Source of the DNA: Acidobacteriaceae bacterium
Lineage (GTDB): Bacteria; Acidobacteriota; Terriglobia; Terriglobales; Acidobacteriaceae
DNA: 37,371 nt
Direction: 5' to 3'
Assembly (NCBI GenBank): GCA_030041435.1
Contig: JASHNW010000071.1
Span: 1-37,371 of the forward strand
The position numbers were made by a program, and so were the translations under genes. A model generated the notes under the pieces. It did no database searches, was not told the origin of the DNA, and saw nothing but the letters and a program-made list of their open reading frames with translations. Position 1 is the first letter of the stretch. Each line of letters starts with the position of its first letter. Positions 8,003-14,027 of this stretch are shown here, in pieces.

Positions 8003-8030
8003 GCTTCTTGCTGTGGGGTGAACCTGGCCG
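8003..8030 (+). repeat. 28-nt direct repeat, left copy
   Basis: The 28 bases from 8003 (GCTTCTTGCTGTGGGG... ending in GAACCTGGCCG) are identical to 11242-11269, in the same orientation. The two copies bracket the hpnG-dehydrogenase-dehydrogenase unit at 8163-11079. Flanks share looser similarity (GCGGGG(T/C)GCTCT...GATC). Confidence 0.9.
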
Positions 8031-8074
8031 GGGGAAGCCGGGGTTTGGCGGCGGCAGGGTCAGGGGCCTGGCTT

Positions 8075-8132
8075 TCTGCGGGGTGCTCTCCCGATCTTAG
8101 GTTTCTGCGGGCTGCTCTCCCGATCTTAGGTA
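8075..8132. repeat. 29-nt tandem duplication
   Basis: Two head-to-tail 29-nt units (8075-8103 and 8104-8132) with core GCTCTCCCGATCTTAGGT differ at two positions; a partial third unit (TCTGC) follows. The repeat lies just beyond the stop of the dehydrogenase gene at 8163. Confidence 0.9.
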
Positions 8133-8162
8133 TCTGCAGAATTCGTGTTTCTGAGCCTTTGC

Positions 8163-9215
8163 TTACGGGATGATAGCCGTCTTGATGTCGCCGGCGCGGT
8201 TCATGAGCTGGCGAAAGACCCGGTTGAGATCGGAAAGGGGAGCGTGGCTGGTGATGGTGTCGCTGCAGCGGAATTTGCCGCTGACGATGAGGTCGAAGGC
8301 TTTGCGGGCGGCTTCCGGGGTGTGATGGAAGCTGGCGCGGAGGGTGATGTTGTTGTAGTGGAGGCGATTGGTGTCGAGCTCGACTTTGGTTCCGGCGGCA
8401 CATCCGCCGAAGAAGTTGACGGTGCCGCCTTTGCGGACCATGTCCACGGCCCACTGCCAGGCGAGGGGGGTGGCGACGGCTTCAATGACGAGGTCGGGAC
8501 CGCGGCGCTGCGGCGTGAGGGCGCGCACAGCGGCGATGGGATCGGGGACGGCGGCGATCTGGACGACTTCAGAAGCGCCGAAGGTGCGGGCGGCGGCAAC
8601 CTGCTCGTCGCGCTTGACGACGGCGATAACGCGGAGCCCGGCAAGCTGGGCGACGTGCATGAACATGAGGCCGATGGGGCCGGCGCCGATGACGGCGACG
8701 GTGTCGACGGAATGGGGCTGGCATTCGTCGAGGCCGCGGACGACGCAGGCGAGCGCTTCGGTGAGAGCTGCGTGTTCGAAAGGAATGCCGGTGGGAATGC
8801 GGAGGGTGTTTTTGGAAACGATGCGAGCGGGGATGAGGAGGTACTGGGCGTAGGCTCCGTTATTGAAGAGGAGGTTGTCGCAGAGGTTTTCCTGATCGTG
8901 GCGGCAGTAGTAGCACTCGCCGCAGGGAGCGGAGTTAAGAGCCACGACGCGGTCGCCGGGACGGAAGGCGGTGACGCCCTTGCCGATCTCGTGGACGGTG
9001 CCGGCCAGCTCGTGGCCGAAGGGGATGGGCGGCTTGAGCATGCGGGCGTGGTAACCGCGGCGATAGACCTTGAGGTCAGTCCCGCAAGTGAGCGCGGCGT
9101 GAACGCGGACGACGATTTCTCCGCGGCCGGCTTTTGGCATGGGAACCTGCTCAATACGCAGATCTTCGCGCCCGTGGAGCACGGCGGCTGTCATATGCGC
9201 TGCCATCCTTACCAT
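8163..9215 (-). CDS. Zinc-dependent medium-chain alcohol/polyol dehydrogenase, copy 1
   Basis: A 350-residue MDR-family oxidoreductase. Catalytic zinc ligands: Cys44 (CGTD), His68-Glu69 (GHEL). Structural zinc cysteines: 98, 101, 104, 112 (CGECYYC...C). Nucleotide-binding GAGPIG at 177-182. The strand after it ends in VVKRDE rather than an acidic residue, hinting at NADP(H) preference (inference). The family interconverts alcohols or polyols with aldehydes or ketones; the exact substrate is unknown. It is the last gene of an apparent unit hpnG-dehydrogenase 2-dehydrogenase 1, starting about 19 nt after dehydrogenase 2 ends. Start alternatives are ATG 9215, 9206 or 9194; the last gives the commonest family N-terminus (MTAAVLHG) with AAGGA 11 nt upstream. 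Confidence 0.9.
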   Translation of the reverse strand: MVRMAAHMTAAVLHGREDLRIEQVPMPKAGRGEIVVRVHAALTCGTDLKVYRRGYHARMLKPPIPFGHELAGTVHEIGKGVTAFRPGDRVVALNSAPCGECYYCRHDQENLCDNLLFNNGAYAQYLLIPARIVSKNTLRIPTGIPFEHAALTEALACVVRGLDECQPHSVDTVAVIGAGPIGLMFMHVAQLAGLRVIAVVKRDEQVAAARTFGASEVVQIAAVPDPIAAVRALTPQRRGPDLVIEAVATPLAWQWAVDMVRKGGTVNFFGGCAAGTKVELDTNRLHYNNITLRASFHHTPEAARKAFDLIVSGKFRCSDTITSHAPLSDLNRVFRQLMNRAGDIKTAIIP

Positions 9216-9234
9216 TGTCTCAAAGCTGCGGGCT

Positions 9235-10356
9235 TCACGGATGGATGAAAATTTTCATCGACGCGGCGGTCGGGTTGGAGGCGACGCGGATGGCTTCGAC
9301 GGCGTCTTCGAGCGGGAAGCGGTGGGAGATGAGGCGGGTGAGGTCGAAACCGCTGGAATAGCCGTCGAAAACGAGGGCTTCCACGTCGGGCTCAATCTCG
9401 AAGGAGGAGCTGTAGGAGCCGAGCAGGGTCTTTTCATCCATGCAGACGACAGCGGGGTCGAAGGTGGCGGCGCCATGCTGGGTCTGGGCGAAGAAGAGCA
9501 CGCGGCCTCCGGGACGCGCGGCGTCGATGGCGGTGGGGATGAGGCTGTTGCCGCCGACGGCGAGGATGACGGCGTCGGCGCCACGGCCATCGCTGGCGGC
9601 GTGGGCGGCAGCGACCACATCGTCACGGCTGGCGTCGATGGGATGGTCGAGACCGTAAGCGGCGGCGAGGGCGTGGCGCTCGGGATAAAGGTCGGAGGTG
9701 AGGACTTTGGCGCCGGTGCGGGCGGCAAGGGCGGCGAGCAGGATGCCGATGGGTCCCTGGCCGATGACGAGGATGGTTTCGTCGGGAGCAAGGTCGAGGC
9801 GGCGCACGCCTTTGAGGACGGTGTTGACGGGCTCGACGAAGGCGGCCTGGTCGAAGGGGACGCGATCGGGGATTTTGATGAGGCCGCGGCGGACGATCCA
9901 GTCCATCACGCGGACGTACTGAGCGAAGCCGCCGCCGGAGGGCTCGAAGCCGGCGGTGCAGCCGACGCGCTTGTAGGCATCGCACTGGGCGAAGGTTTTT
10001 TTGCGGCAGTAATAGCAGTGGCCGCAGGGGGTGTGGTGGTAGACGATGACGCGGTCGCCGATGGAGAAGTTTTCGACGCCGTCGCCGATGGCGGCGATGA
10101 CGCCGGCGATTTCGTGGCCGAAGATGCGGGGTGCGGAGTGGGAGCCGGTGTGGATTTTCTTGAGGTCGGTACCGCAGACGCCGCAGGCATGAACGCGCAG
10201 GAGGACTTCGCCGGGGCCGATTTGCGGAACGGGGACGGTTTCGACGCGGACGTCGTTGACGCCGCGATAGACGGCGGCGCGCATGGTGGCGGGGATGATG
10301 GCCAGGCCGGAGTGCGGGGCTTGTTGCTGCGCGGCGTTGCTGGTAAGGGTTGCCAT
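9235..10356 (-). CDS. Zinc-dependent medium-chain alcohol/polyol dehydrogenase, copy 2
   Basis: A 373-residue MDR-family enzyme, a diverged paralogue of the neighbouring gene. Catalytic zinc ligands: Cys61 (CGTD) and His81-Glu82 (GHEIAG). Structural zinc cysteines: 111, 114, 117, 125. Nucleotide-binding motif GQGPIG. The next strand ends SDLYPERH, where the Asp suggests NAD(H) (inference). About 24 extra N-terminal residues precede the family core at Met25, but CGGAG 5 nt before the ATG at 10356 supports the long start. The start lies 18 nt after the hpnG stop on the same strand, so the two are probably co-transcribed. This placement makes it a candidate for a sugar/polyol redox step in hopanoid side-chain synthesis. 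Confidence 0.9.
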   Translation of the reverse strand: MATLTSNAAQQQAPHSGLAIIPATMRAAVYRGVNDVRVETVPVPQIGPGEVLLRVHACGVCGTDLKKIHTGSHSAPRIFGHEIAGVIAAIGDGVENFSIGDRVIVYHHTPCGHCYYCRKKTFAQCDAYKRVGCTAGFEPSGGGFAQYVRVMDWIVRRGLIKIPDRVPFDQAAFVEPVNTVLKGVRRLDLAPDETILVIGQGPIGILLAALAARTGAKVLTSDLYPERHALAAAYGLDHPIDASRDDVVAAAHAASDGRGADAVILAVGGNSLIPTAIDAARPGGRVLFFAQTQHGAATFDPAVVCMDEKTLLGSYSSSFEIEPDVEALVFDGYSSGFDLTRLISHRFPLEDAVEAIRVASNPTAASMKIFIHP

Positions 10357-10374
10357 GAAAACTCCGAAACTAAT

Positions 10375-11073
10375 TTACTGCCAATCCGCGAGGCAGCGGG
10401 GAACAAAAAACGCCAGTTGTTGCGCGGCGAGGTTACTGTTGCGCGCGAGCTGGCGCAACGCCCTCCAGGCACCGGGATGCACCGCGGCCCAGGCGACCAG
10501 CGCGGGCAGGCGGAGCTGCCCGTCGGCGCCGGTGAAGCGGTTGAAATCGGGGAGCTTGTCGCTGGGCCCGTCGGTGATGGCTTTGCAGCAGTAAAAGCCG
10601 AGGTTGCGGGAGCGGGCGAAACGGGCGACGGCAGCGGCTTCCATGTCGACCATGACCGCCTGGTATTGCAAGGCGAGCTGGCGCTTTGCGTCGGGGCCGG
10701 CGACGGAGTCGAGGGTAATGAGGCGCTGGCCTTTGGGCTGGTCCGGAGACGGGAGAGCGTCGGTGAGGAAGCGCTCGCCGGAAGCGGCGTCGATGACTTC
10801 GCGGACCGCGTACGCGCTGCCTGTCTGGAGTCCGCAGGAGAGCGAGCCGGCGTAGCCGATGGAGACGAAGGCGGTGATGGGGTGGTTTGCGCGACCGTAT
10901 GCGAGCACACCCTCGCAGGCGCGGGTAGCAGCCGCAGGGCCCATGCCGGCGCAGGCGGCGACGGCTTCCGTGCTGCCGATGCGGCCGTGGAAGATGTTGC
11001 CGCGCCTCTCCCAGCCGCGGACGAGGGGCTTCAGTTCGGAGGGGAGGGCGGCGATGAGGGCGATGGAATGCAT
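10375..11073 (-). CDS. hpnG: Hopanoid-associated phosphorylase HpnG (adenosylhopane nucleosidase)
   Basis: A 232-residue nucleoside-phosphorylase/nucleosidase-fold protein (MTA/SAH-nucleosidase-like). It starts SIALIAALPSELKPL, has the GMGPAAATRA substrate loop, the VDMEAAAVARFA region that contacts the ribose, and the catalytic-Asp segment AITDGPSDK. HpnG removes adenine from adenosylhopane to give ribosylhopane or its phosphate (known for homologues). The ATG at 11073 is preferred; a TTG two codons upstream (11079) is possible, and neither has a strong ribosome-binding site. It is the first gene of a three-gene unit with two zinc dehydrogenases. Generic 5'-methylthioadenosine nucleosidase is the alternative; the nearby hpnC/D/E and hpnA favour HpnG. 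Confidence 0.85.
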   Translation of the reverse strand: MHSIALIAALPSELKPLVRGWERRGNIFHGRIGSTEAVAACAGMGPAAATRACEGVLAYGRANHPITAFVSIGYAGSLSCGLQTGSAYAVREVIDAASGERFLTDALPSPDQPKGQRLITLDSVAGPDAKRQLALQYQAVMVDMEAAAVARFARSRNLGFYCCKAITDGPSDKLPDFNRFTGADGQLRLPALVAWAAVHPGAWRALRQLARNSNLAAQQLAFFVPRCLADWQ

Positions 11074-11241
11074 CTGCAACTACTTTAGGGCATTGGCGGG
11101 GGAGGCTTCTCCCACGCGCTGAAGAGTGAGCGTGAGGACAGGGGTGCAGGAGGAACTGAAGTTCCAGAACGGGCTCATATGCGGTACTTCGGGCCGAAAC
11201 AGCGGAGGAAGTAGTTTGACCCGCGGGCATGAAGAGAGTTC

Positions 11242-11269
11242 GCTTCTTGCTGTGGGGTGAACCTGGCCG
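11242..11269 (+). repeat. 28-nt direct repeat, right copy
   Basis: Identical over 28 nt to 8003-8030, same orientation, about 3.2 kb apart, just upstream of hpnG on its minus-strand reading. It also sits close before the degraded antitoxin gene on the plus strand. Confidence 0.9.
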
Positions 11270-11305
11270 CGGGGCGCTCTGGGATCGCGGCAGGCGGGAG
11301 GTGAT

Positions 11306-11562
11306 TTGGAAGCAGACGCAATAGGGCCATCGTCCGGATCGTTCTCGATAAGGAGCTTCTCCATGCGGCGGATCGGGCGGCGCGCCGAACGAAGCGCAGC
11401 CGTTCCGCGCTGACGCGCGATGCGCTGCGCGAGCATCTTGACCGGCTGGAGCTGCGCGCGAAAGAGGAGCGGGAGCGGGAAGGCTACCTCAGGCGGCAGC
11501 GGGGTCTGGCGGAAGTGAGGCTGTGGGAAGGGAAAGCCGTTTGGGTGGAAAACAACGCATAG
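11306..11562 (+). pseudogene. Ribbon-helix-helix antitoxin remnant (MazE/VapB/CopG-like), start lost
   Basis: The frame 11305-11562 reads NRAIVRIVLDKELLHAADRA (about 11320-11379), then RRTKRSRSALTRDALREHLD and a tail ending GKAVWVENNA, stop TAG. This is the beta-strand-helix-helix pattern of RHH antitoxins, with the C-terminal Trp-rich toxin-binding tail. No ATG, GTG or TTG exists in that frame before the domain. A TTG at 11306 with GGGAGG just upstream lies in another frame; one base deleted (or two inserted) between about 11309 and 11326 would explain this. No toxin gene (MazF, PIN) follows: the next 300 nt have no recognisable protein. I read it as an orphan, broken antitoxin. A rare ATC start is a weak alternative. 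Confidence 0.7.
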
Positions 11563-11879
11563 AGCTAGGGGCTATCTCCCCCACTCCGCGCCCACCGACG
11601 CCTCACTCTCGAATGAACTTCCGAAGCGGTCATTGAGCAATGCGGTAAGGACGGTTTTTCGCAGAATCAGCTCCAATTTCTCATAAAGAAAGTCATGTTT
11701 GCAGGGCACCCTGCCGGAACTGGACACGTGGTTTAGATAAGGTTGAGGCCTCCGCCAAGGAGGCACGATGGGACGCTTCCTGCTTGTACCTTCTCGGTCA
11801 TTCCAGCATTTTTTCTCAGCACGAGTGTTCGGTGCTGTGCAACGGCACGCGCTGTCGATGCTGCCGAAACCTCGTCTTG
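11563..11879. other. Intergenic stretch without a recognisable gene
   Basis: These 317 nt lie between the antitoxin remnant and the hpnA stop. A 64-codon minus-strand frame (11572-11766, GTG start, no ribosome-binding site) matches nothing I recognise. On the plus strand AAGGAGG precedes an ATG at 11768, but that frame soon becomes the antisense of hpnA. This is probably decayed sequence where a toxin partner might once have been. Confidence 0.5.
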
Positions 11880-12896
11880 CTATTCGCGACTCGCGCTCGC
11901 CTTCGGCGCGTAGCCGTGGTCGCGGAACCAGTCGATGGCGCAGCGCAGGGCCTGGTAGACGGGGACGTTGCGAAAGCCGAGTTCGCGTTCGGCTTTGGCA
12001 GAAGAGGCGAACATCATTTTTTTGCCCATGCGGACGGCCTCGACGGTGGCGCGAGGCTCTTTGCCGCGGATTTTGCCGGTGATGGTTTCGTCGAAGAAGG
12101 CGAACACCATGGCGACGGAGTGCGGAACCTTCATGGTGGGCGAGGGCAGGCCGGTGATGGCGGACATCTTGTCGAGGATCTGCTTGAGGGTGAGATTTTC
12201 GCCGCCAAGGATGTAGCGTTCGCCGGGGCGGCCGAGGCTGGGCGAGACGCCGTCGGCGTGGGTGCGGGCCACTTCGCGGACGTCGACGAGGTTGAGTCCG
12301 GTATCGACGTAGGCGGGGAATTTCCGGTTCAGAAAATCGACGACAATGCGGCCGGTAGGGGTGGGCTTGAGGTCGCCGGATCCGATGGGGGTGGTGGGGT
12401 TGAGGATGAGGACGGACTGGCCGGAGCGGGCGGCCTCAATCGCGACCTGTTCGGCGAGGAATTTGGAGCGCTTGTAGGGTCCGACCATGTCGGCGAGGGA
12501 AACGGGGGTGGCCTCGTCGACGATGGTGCCGTCGGCTTTGAAGCTCATGGTGGCGACCGAGGAGGTGTAGACGCAGCGGGGGACGGATTCTTCACGGGCG
12601 ATGCGCAGCAGGGCGCGCGTGCCTTCGACGTTGATGCGGTACATGGTGTCGGGGTCGCGGACCCAGAGGCGGTAATCGGCAGCGACGTGCATCACCACGT
12701 CGCAACCGCGAACGGCGGAGCGGAGGGATTCGGGATTGAGGAGATCGCCGACGGCCGTTTCGGCCGGCAGGCCTTCGAGATTGGCGAGATTGCTGGTGGG
12801 ACGGACGAGGAGGCGGAGGTCGGCGCCGCGCGTGGCGAGCTCGCGGGCGACGTGAGAGCCGACGAATCCGGTAGCGCCGGTGACGAAGATCTTCAT
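11880..12896 (-). CDS. hpnA: Hopanoid-associated sugar epimerase HpnA
   Basis: A 338-residue extended short-chain dehydrogenase/epimerase. Nucleotide-binding TGATGFVG at residues 6-13, TSSVAT at 111-116 and the catalytic YKRSK (Tyr141, Lys145) are intact. HpnA is found with hopanoid genes and named a sugar epimerase; its exact reaction is not settled. The start is ATG 12896 (MKIFVTGATGF). The reading frame stays open 125 codons further upstream only because it runs through the heptamer array and antisense hemQ, so longer models are wrong. No Shine-Dalgarno is seen (CCCAGCCTT precedes ATG). The array begins 6 nt upstream of the start, so any leader lies within repeats. An NAD-dependent dihydroflavonol-reductase-like role is the generic alternative. 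Confidence 0.88.
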   Translation of the reverse strand: MKIFVTGATGFVGSHVARELATRGADLRLLVRPTSNLANLEGLPAETAVGDLLNPESLRSAVRGCDVVMHVAADYRLWVRDPDTMYRINVEGTRALLRIAREESVPRCVYTSSVATMSFKADGTIVDEATPVSLADMVGPYKRSKFLAEQVAIEAARSGQSVLILNPTTPIGSGDLKPTPTGRIVVDFLNRKFPAYVDTGLNLVDVREVARTHADGVSPSLGRPGERYILGGENLTLKQILDKMSAITGLPSPTMKVPHSVAMVFAFFDETITGKIRGKEPRATVEAVRMGKKMMFASSAKAERELGFRNVPVYQALRCAIDWFRDHGYAPKASASRE

Positions 12897-12902
12897 AAGG
12901 CT

Positions 12903-13098
12903 GGGAGCTGGGAGCTGGGAGCCGGGAGCCAACGGCGAGAAGCCGGGAGCTGGGAGCTGGGAGCCGGGAGCCAACGGCGAGAGGCTGGGAGCTGGGAGCT
13001 GGGGGCCAGGAGCTGGGAGCTGGGAGCTGGGAGCCGACGGCGAGAGGCCGGGAGCTGGGAGCTGGGAGCTGGGAGCTGGGAGCTGGGAGCCGGGAGCG
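12903..13098. repeat. Heptanucleotide array 2, GGGAGC(T/C) with phase-locked 14-nt interruptions
   Basis: 28 seven-nucleotide slots (196 nt) in perfect register. Most are GGGAGCT/GGGAGCC. Three 14-nt interruptions of type AACGGCGAGA(A/G)GCC occupy exactly two slots each, keeping the phase. Decayed units (TGTAGCT, CGAAGCG) trail to about 13119, next to the hemQ stop. It fills almost the whole interval between hemQ and hpnA, both on the minus strand. Confidence 0.97.
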
Positions 13099-13125
13099 TG
13101 TAGCTCGAAGCGGGTAGCGCGGCGA

Positions 13126-13962
13126 TCATGGCTGCTCCAGAGAGAGCCAGGAGCCGAGCTGGCTGACAGGGAGGCGCACGCCGACATAGAAGGCGCCGAA
13201 GAGGCCGTAGAGGGCGCTGGCTTCGTCGAAGCGCATTTCGTAGATGAGGCGCTTGAAGACGCCGGGATCATCGGAGAAGAGATCGACGCCCCACTCCCAG
13301 TCGTCGAGGCCGATGGAGCCGGAGATGATTTGCTTCACCGTGCCGGCGAAGCGGCGGCCGATGAGGCCGTGTTCGTGCATCATGCGGGCGCGCAGCTGCA
13401 TGGGCGCGGTGTACCAGTTGACGTGCTCGCCGCGGCGCTTGTCCATGGGATAAAAGCAGAGGTATTTGGTCTCGGGGATGGCCGGAAAGAGGCGCGAAGC
13501 CATGGCGGCGGCGGAGCGGTCGACGACTTCCTGGATGCGCTTGTCCCAGTCGTCGCTGAACGGCGCGACGCCCTCTTTGGCGAGAACCGGATAGGTCTTG
13601 ACGGAGGACTCGTAGAGGCCGAGCTCGACGATGGAGAGATAGGAATGCGTGGGCTCAAGAAAGCTGCCGAATTCCGTGCGGGCCAGGCTGCGCTGGACGG
13701 CGGCGAGCTGGTCGATGGAGTCGCGGAAGTGGACGAACATGAGGTCGCCCTTGTGGCCGAGTTGGGCGAAGACGGCGGACTGACTGGGGCGCTCGCCTGC
13801 AGAGCCGCGCTCCATGGGCTCGAGCAGAGCGGCCGCTTCGGCGATGGCGCGGTCGCGGGCGGAGGGATCGAGCCGGCGCCAGGCTGCCCAGTCGAAGCGG
13901 AACATCTGGTGGAGCAGGCTGGAGCCATCGAGCGTGAGGGGAAAAGGGGGTATTTCGGGCAA
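13126..13962 (-). CDS. hemQ: Coproheme decarboxylase HemQ (chlorite-dismutase family)
   Basis: A 278-residue protein of the chlorite-dismutase-like superfamily, HemQ branch, which decarboxylates two propionates of coproheme III to heme b in the coproporphyrin-dependent pathway. Visible marks are FYPMDKRRGEHVNWY (catalytic Tyr of YPMDKRR, residue about 161), MMHEHGLIGRRFAG with the proximal-type histidine (about 186-188) and GLDDWEWGVDLFSDD. The start is TTG at 13962: GGAGGAA lies 4 nt before it, and this gives the usual LPEIPPFPLTLDGSS N-terminus. The frame stays open upstream into a GGGTACA heptamer block, so an ATG-based longer model would be wrong. No other heme gene is nearby. Confidence 0.9.
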   Translation of the reverse strand: MPEIPPFPLTLDGSSLLHQMFRFDWAAWRRLDPSARDRAIAEAAALLEPMERGSAGERPSQSAVFAQLGHKGDLMFVHFRDSIDQLAAVQRSLARTEFGSFLEPTHSYLSIVELGLYESSVKTYPVLAKEGVAPFSDDWDKRIQEVVDRSAAAMASRLFPAIPETKYLCFYPMDKRRGEHVNWYTAPMQLRARMMHEHGLIGRRFAGTVKQIISGSIGLDDWEWGVDLFSDDPGVFKRLIYEMRFDEASALYGLFGAFYVGVRLPVSQLGSWLSLEQP

Positions 13963-13980
13963 GGACTTCCTCCGGATCAA

Positions 13981-14015
13981 GGGTACAGGGTACAGGGTAC
14001 AAGGTGCAGGTTGCG
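13981..14015. repeat. Heptanucleotide block GGGTACA, array 5
   Basis: Five 7-nt units: GGGTACA three times, then AGGTGCA and GGTTGCG. It lies between the hemQ start and the acyl-CoA synthetase stop. The related block at 36123-36156 uses the same degenerate forms GGGTGCA and GGTTGCG. Confidence 0.9.
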
Positions 14016-14027
14016 GGGGGCAGCCGA

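Larger units (their letters stand above)
7821..8162. other. Intergenic stretch with short repeats
   Basis: I see no credible gene in these 342 nt between two minus-strand genes. The stretch holds one copy of a 28-nt repeat (8003-8030) and a 29-nt tandem duplication (8075-8132). It is the probable terminator/promoter interval between the dehydrogenase unit and the gene at 7389-7820, but no intrinsic terminator is evident. Confidence 0.6.

Noticed and set aside
8075-8132. Reverse complement resembles the common sequencing-adapter core AGATCGGAAGAGC
   Set aside because: One mismatch in 13 and present in two imperfect tandem units within normal sequence, so a genomic repeat is likelier than adapter contamination.
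9139-11088. 649-codon plus-strand open frame across hpnG and the dehydrogenases
   Set aside because: Gly/Ala/Asp-rich with no recognisable domain; it is the shadow of three well-supported minus-strand genes.
11572-11766. Minus-strand 64-codon ORF downstream of the antitoxin remnant
   Set aside because: GTG start without ribosome-binding site, no recognisable family, not placed as a toxin partner on the same strand.
12903-13098. CRISPR-like array
   Set aside because: The unit is 7 nt with no 28-37-nt repeats or unique spacers; there are no cas genes.
12897-13271. N-terminal extension of HpnA containing LPAPSSQ-type peptide repeats
   Set aside because: The extension is the heptamer array and antisense hemQ read in an open frame; the true start gives the standard MKIFVTGATG N-terminus.
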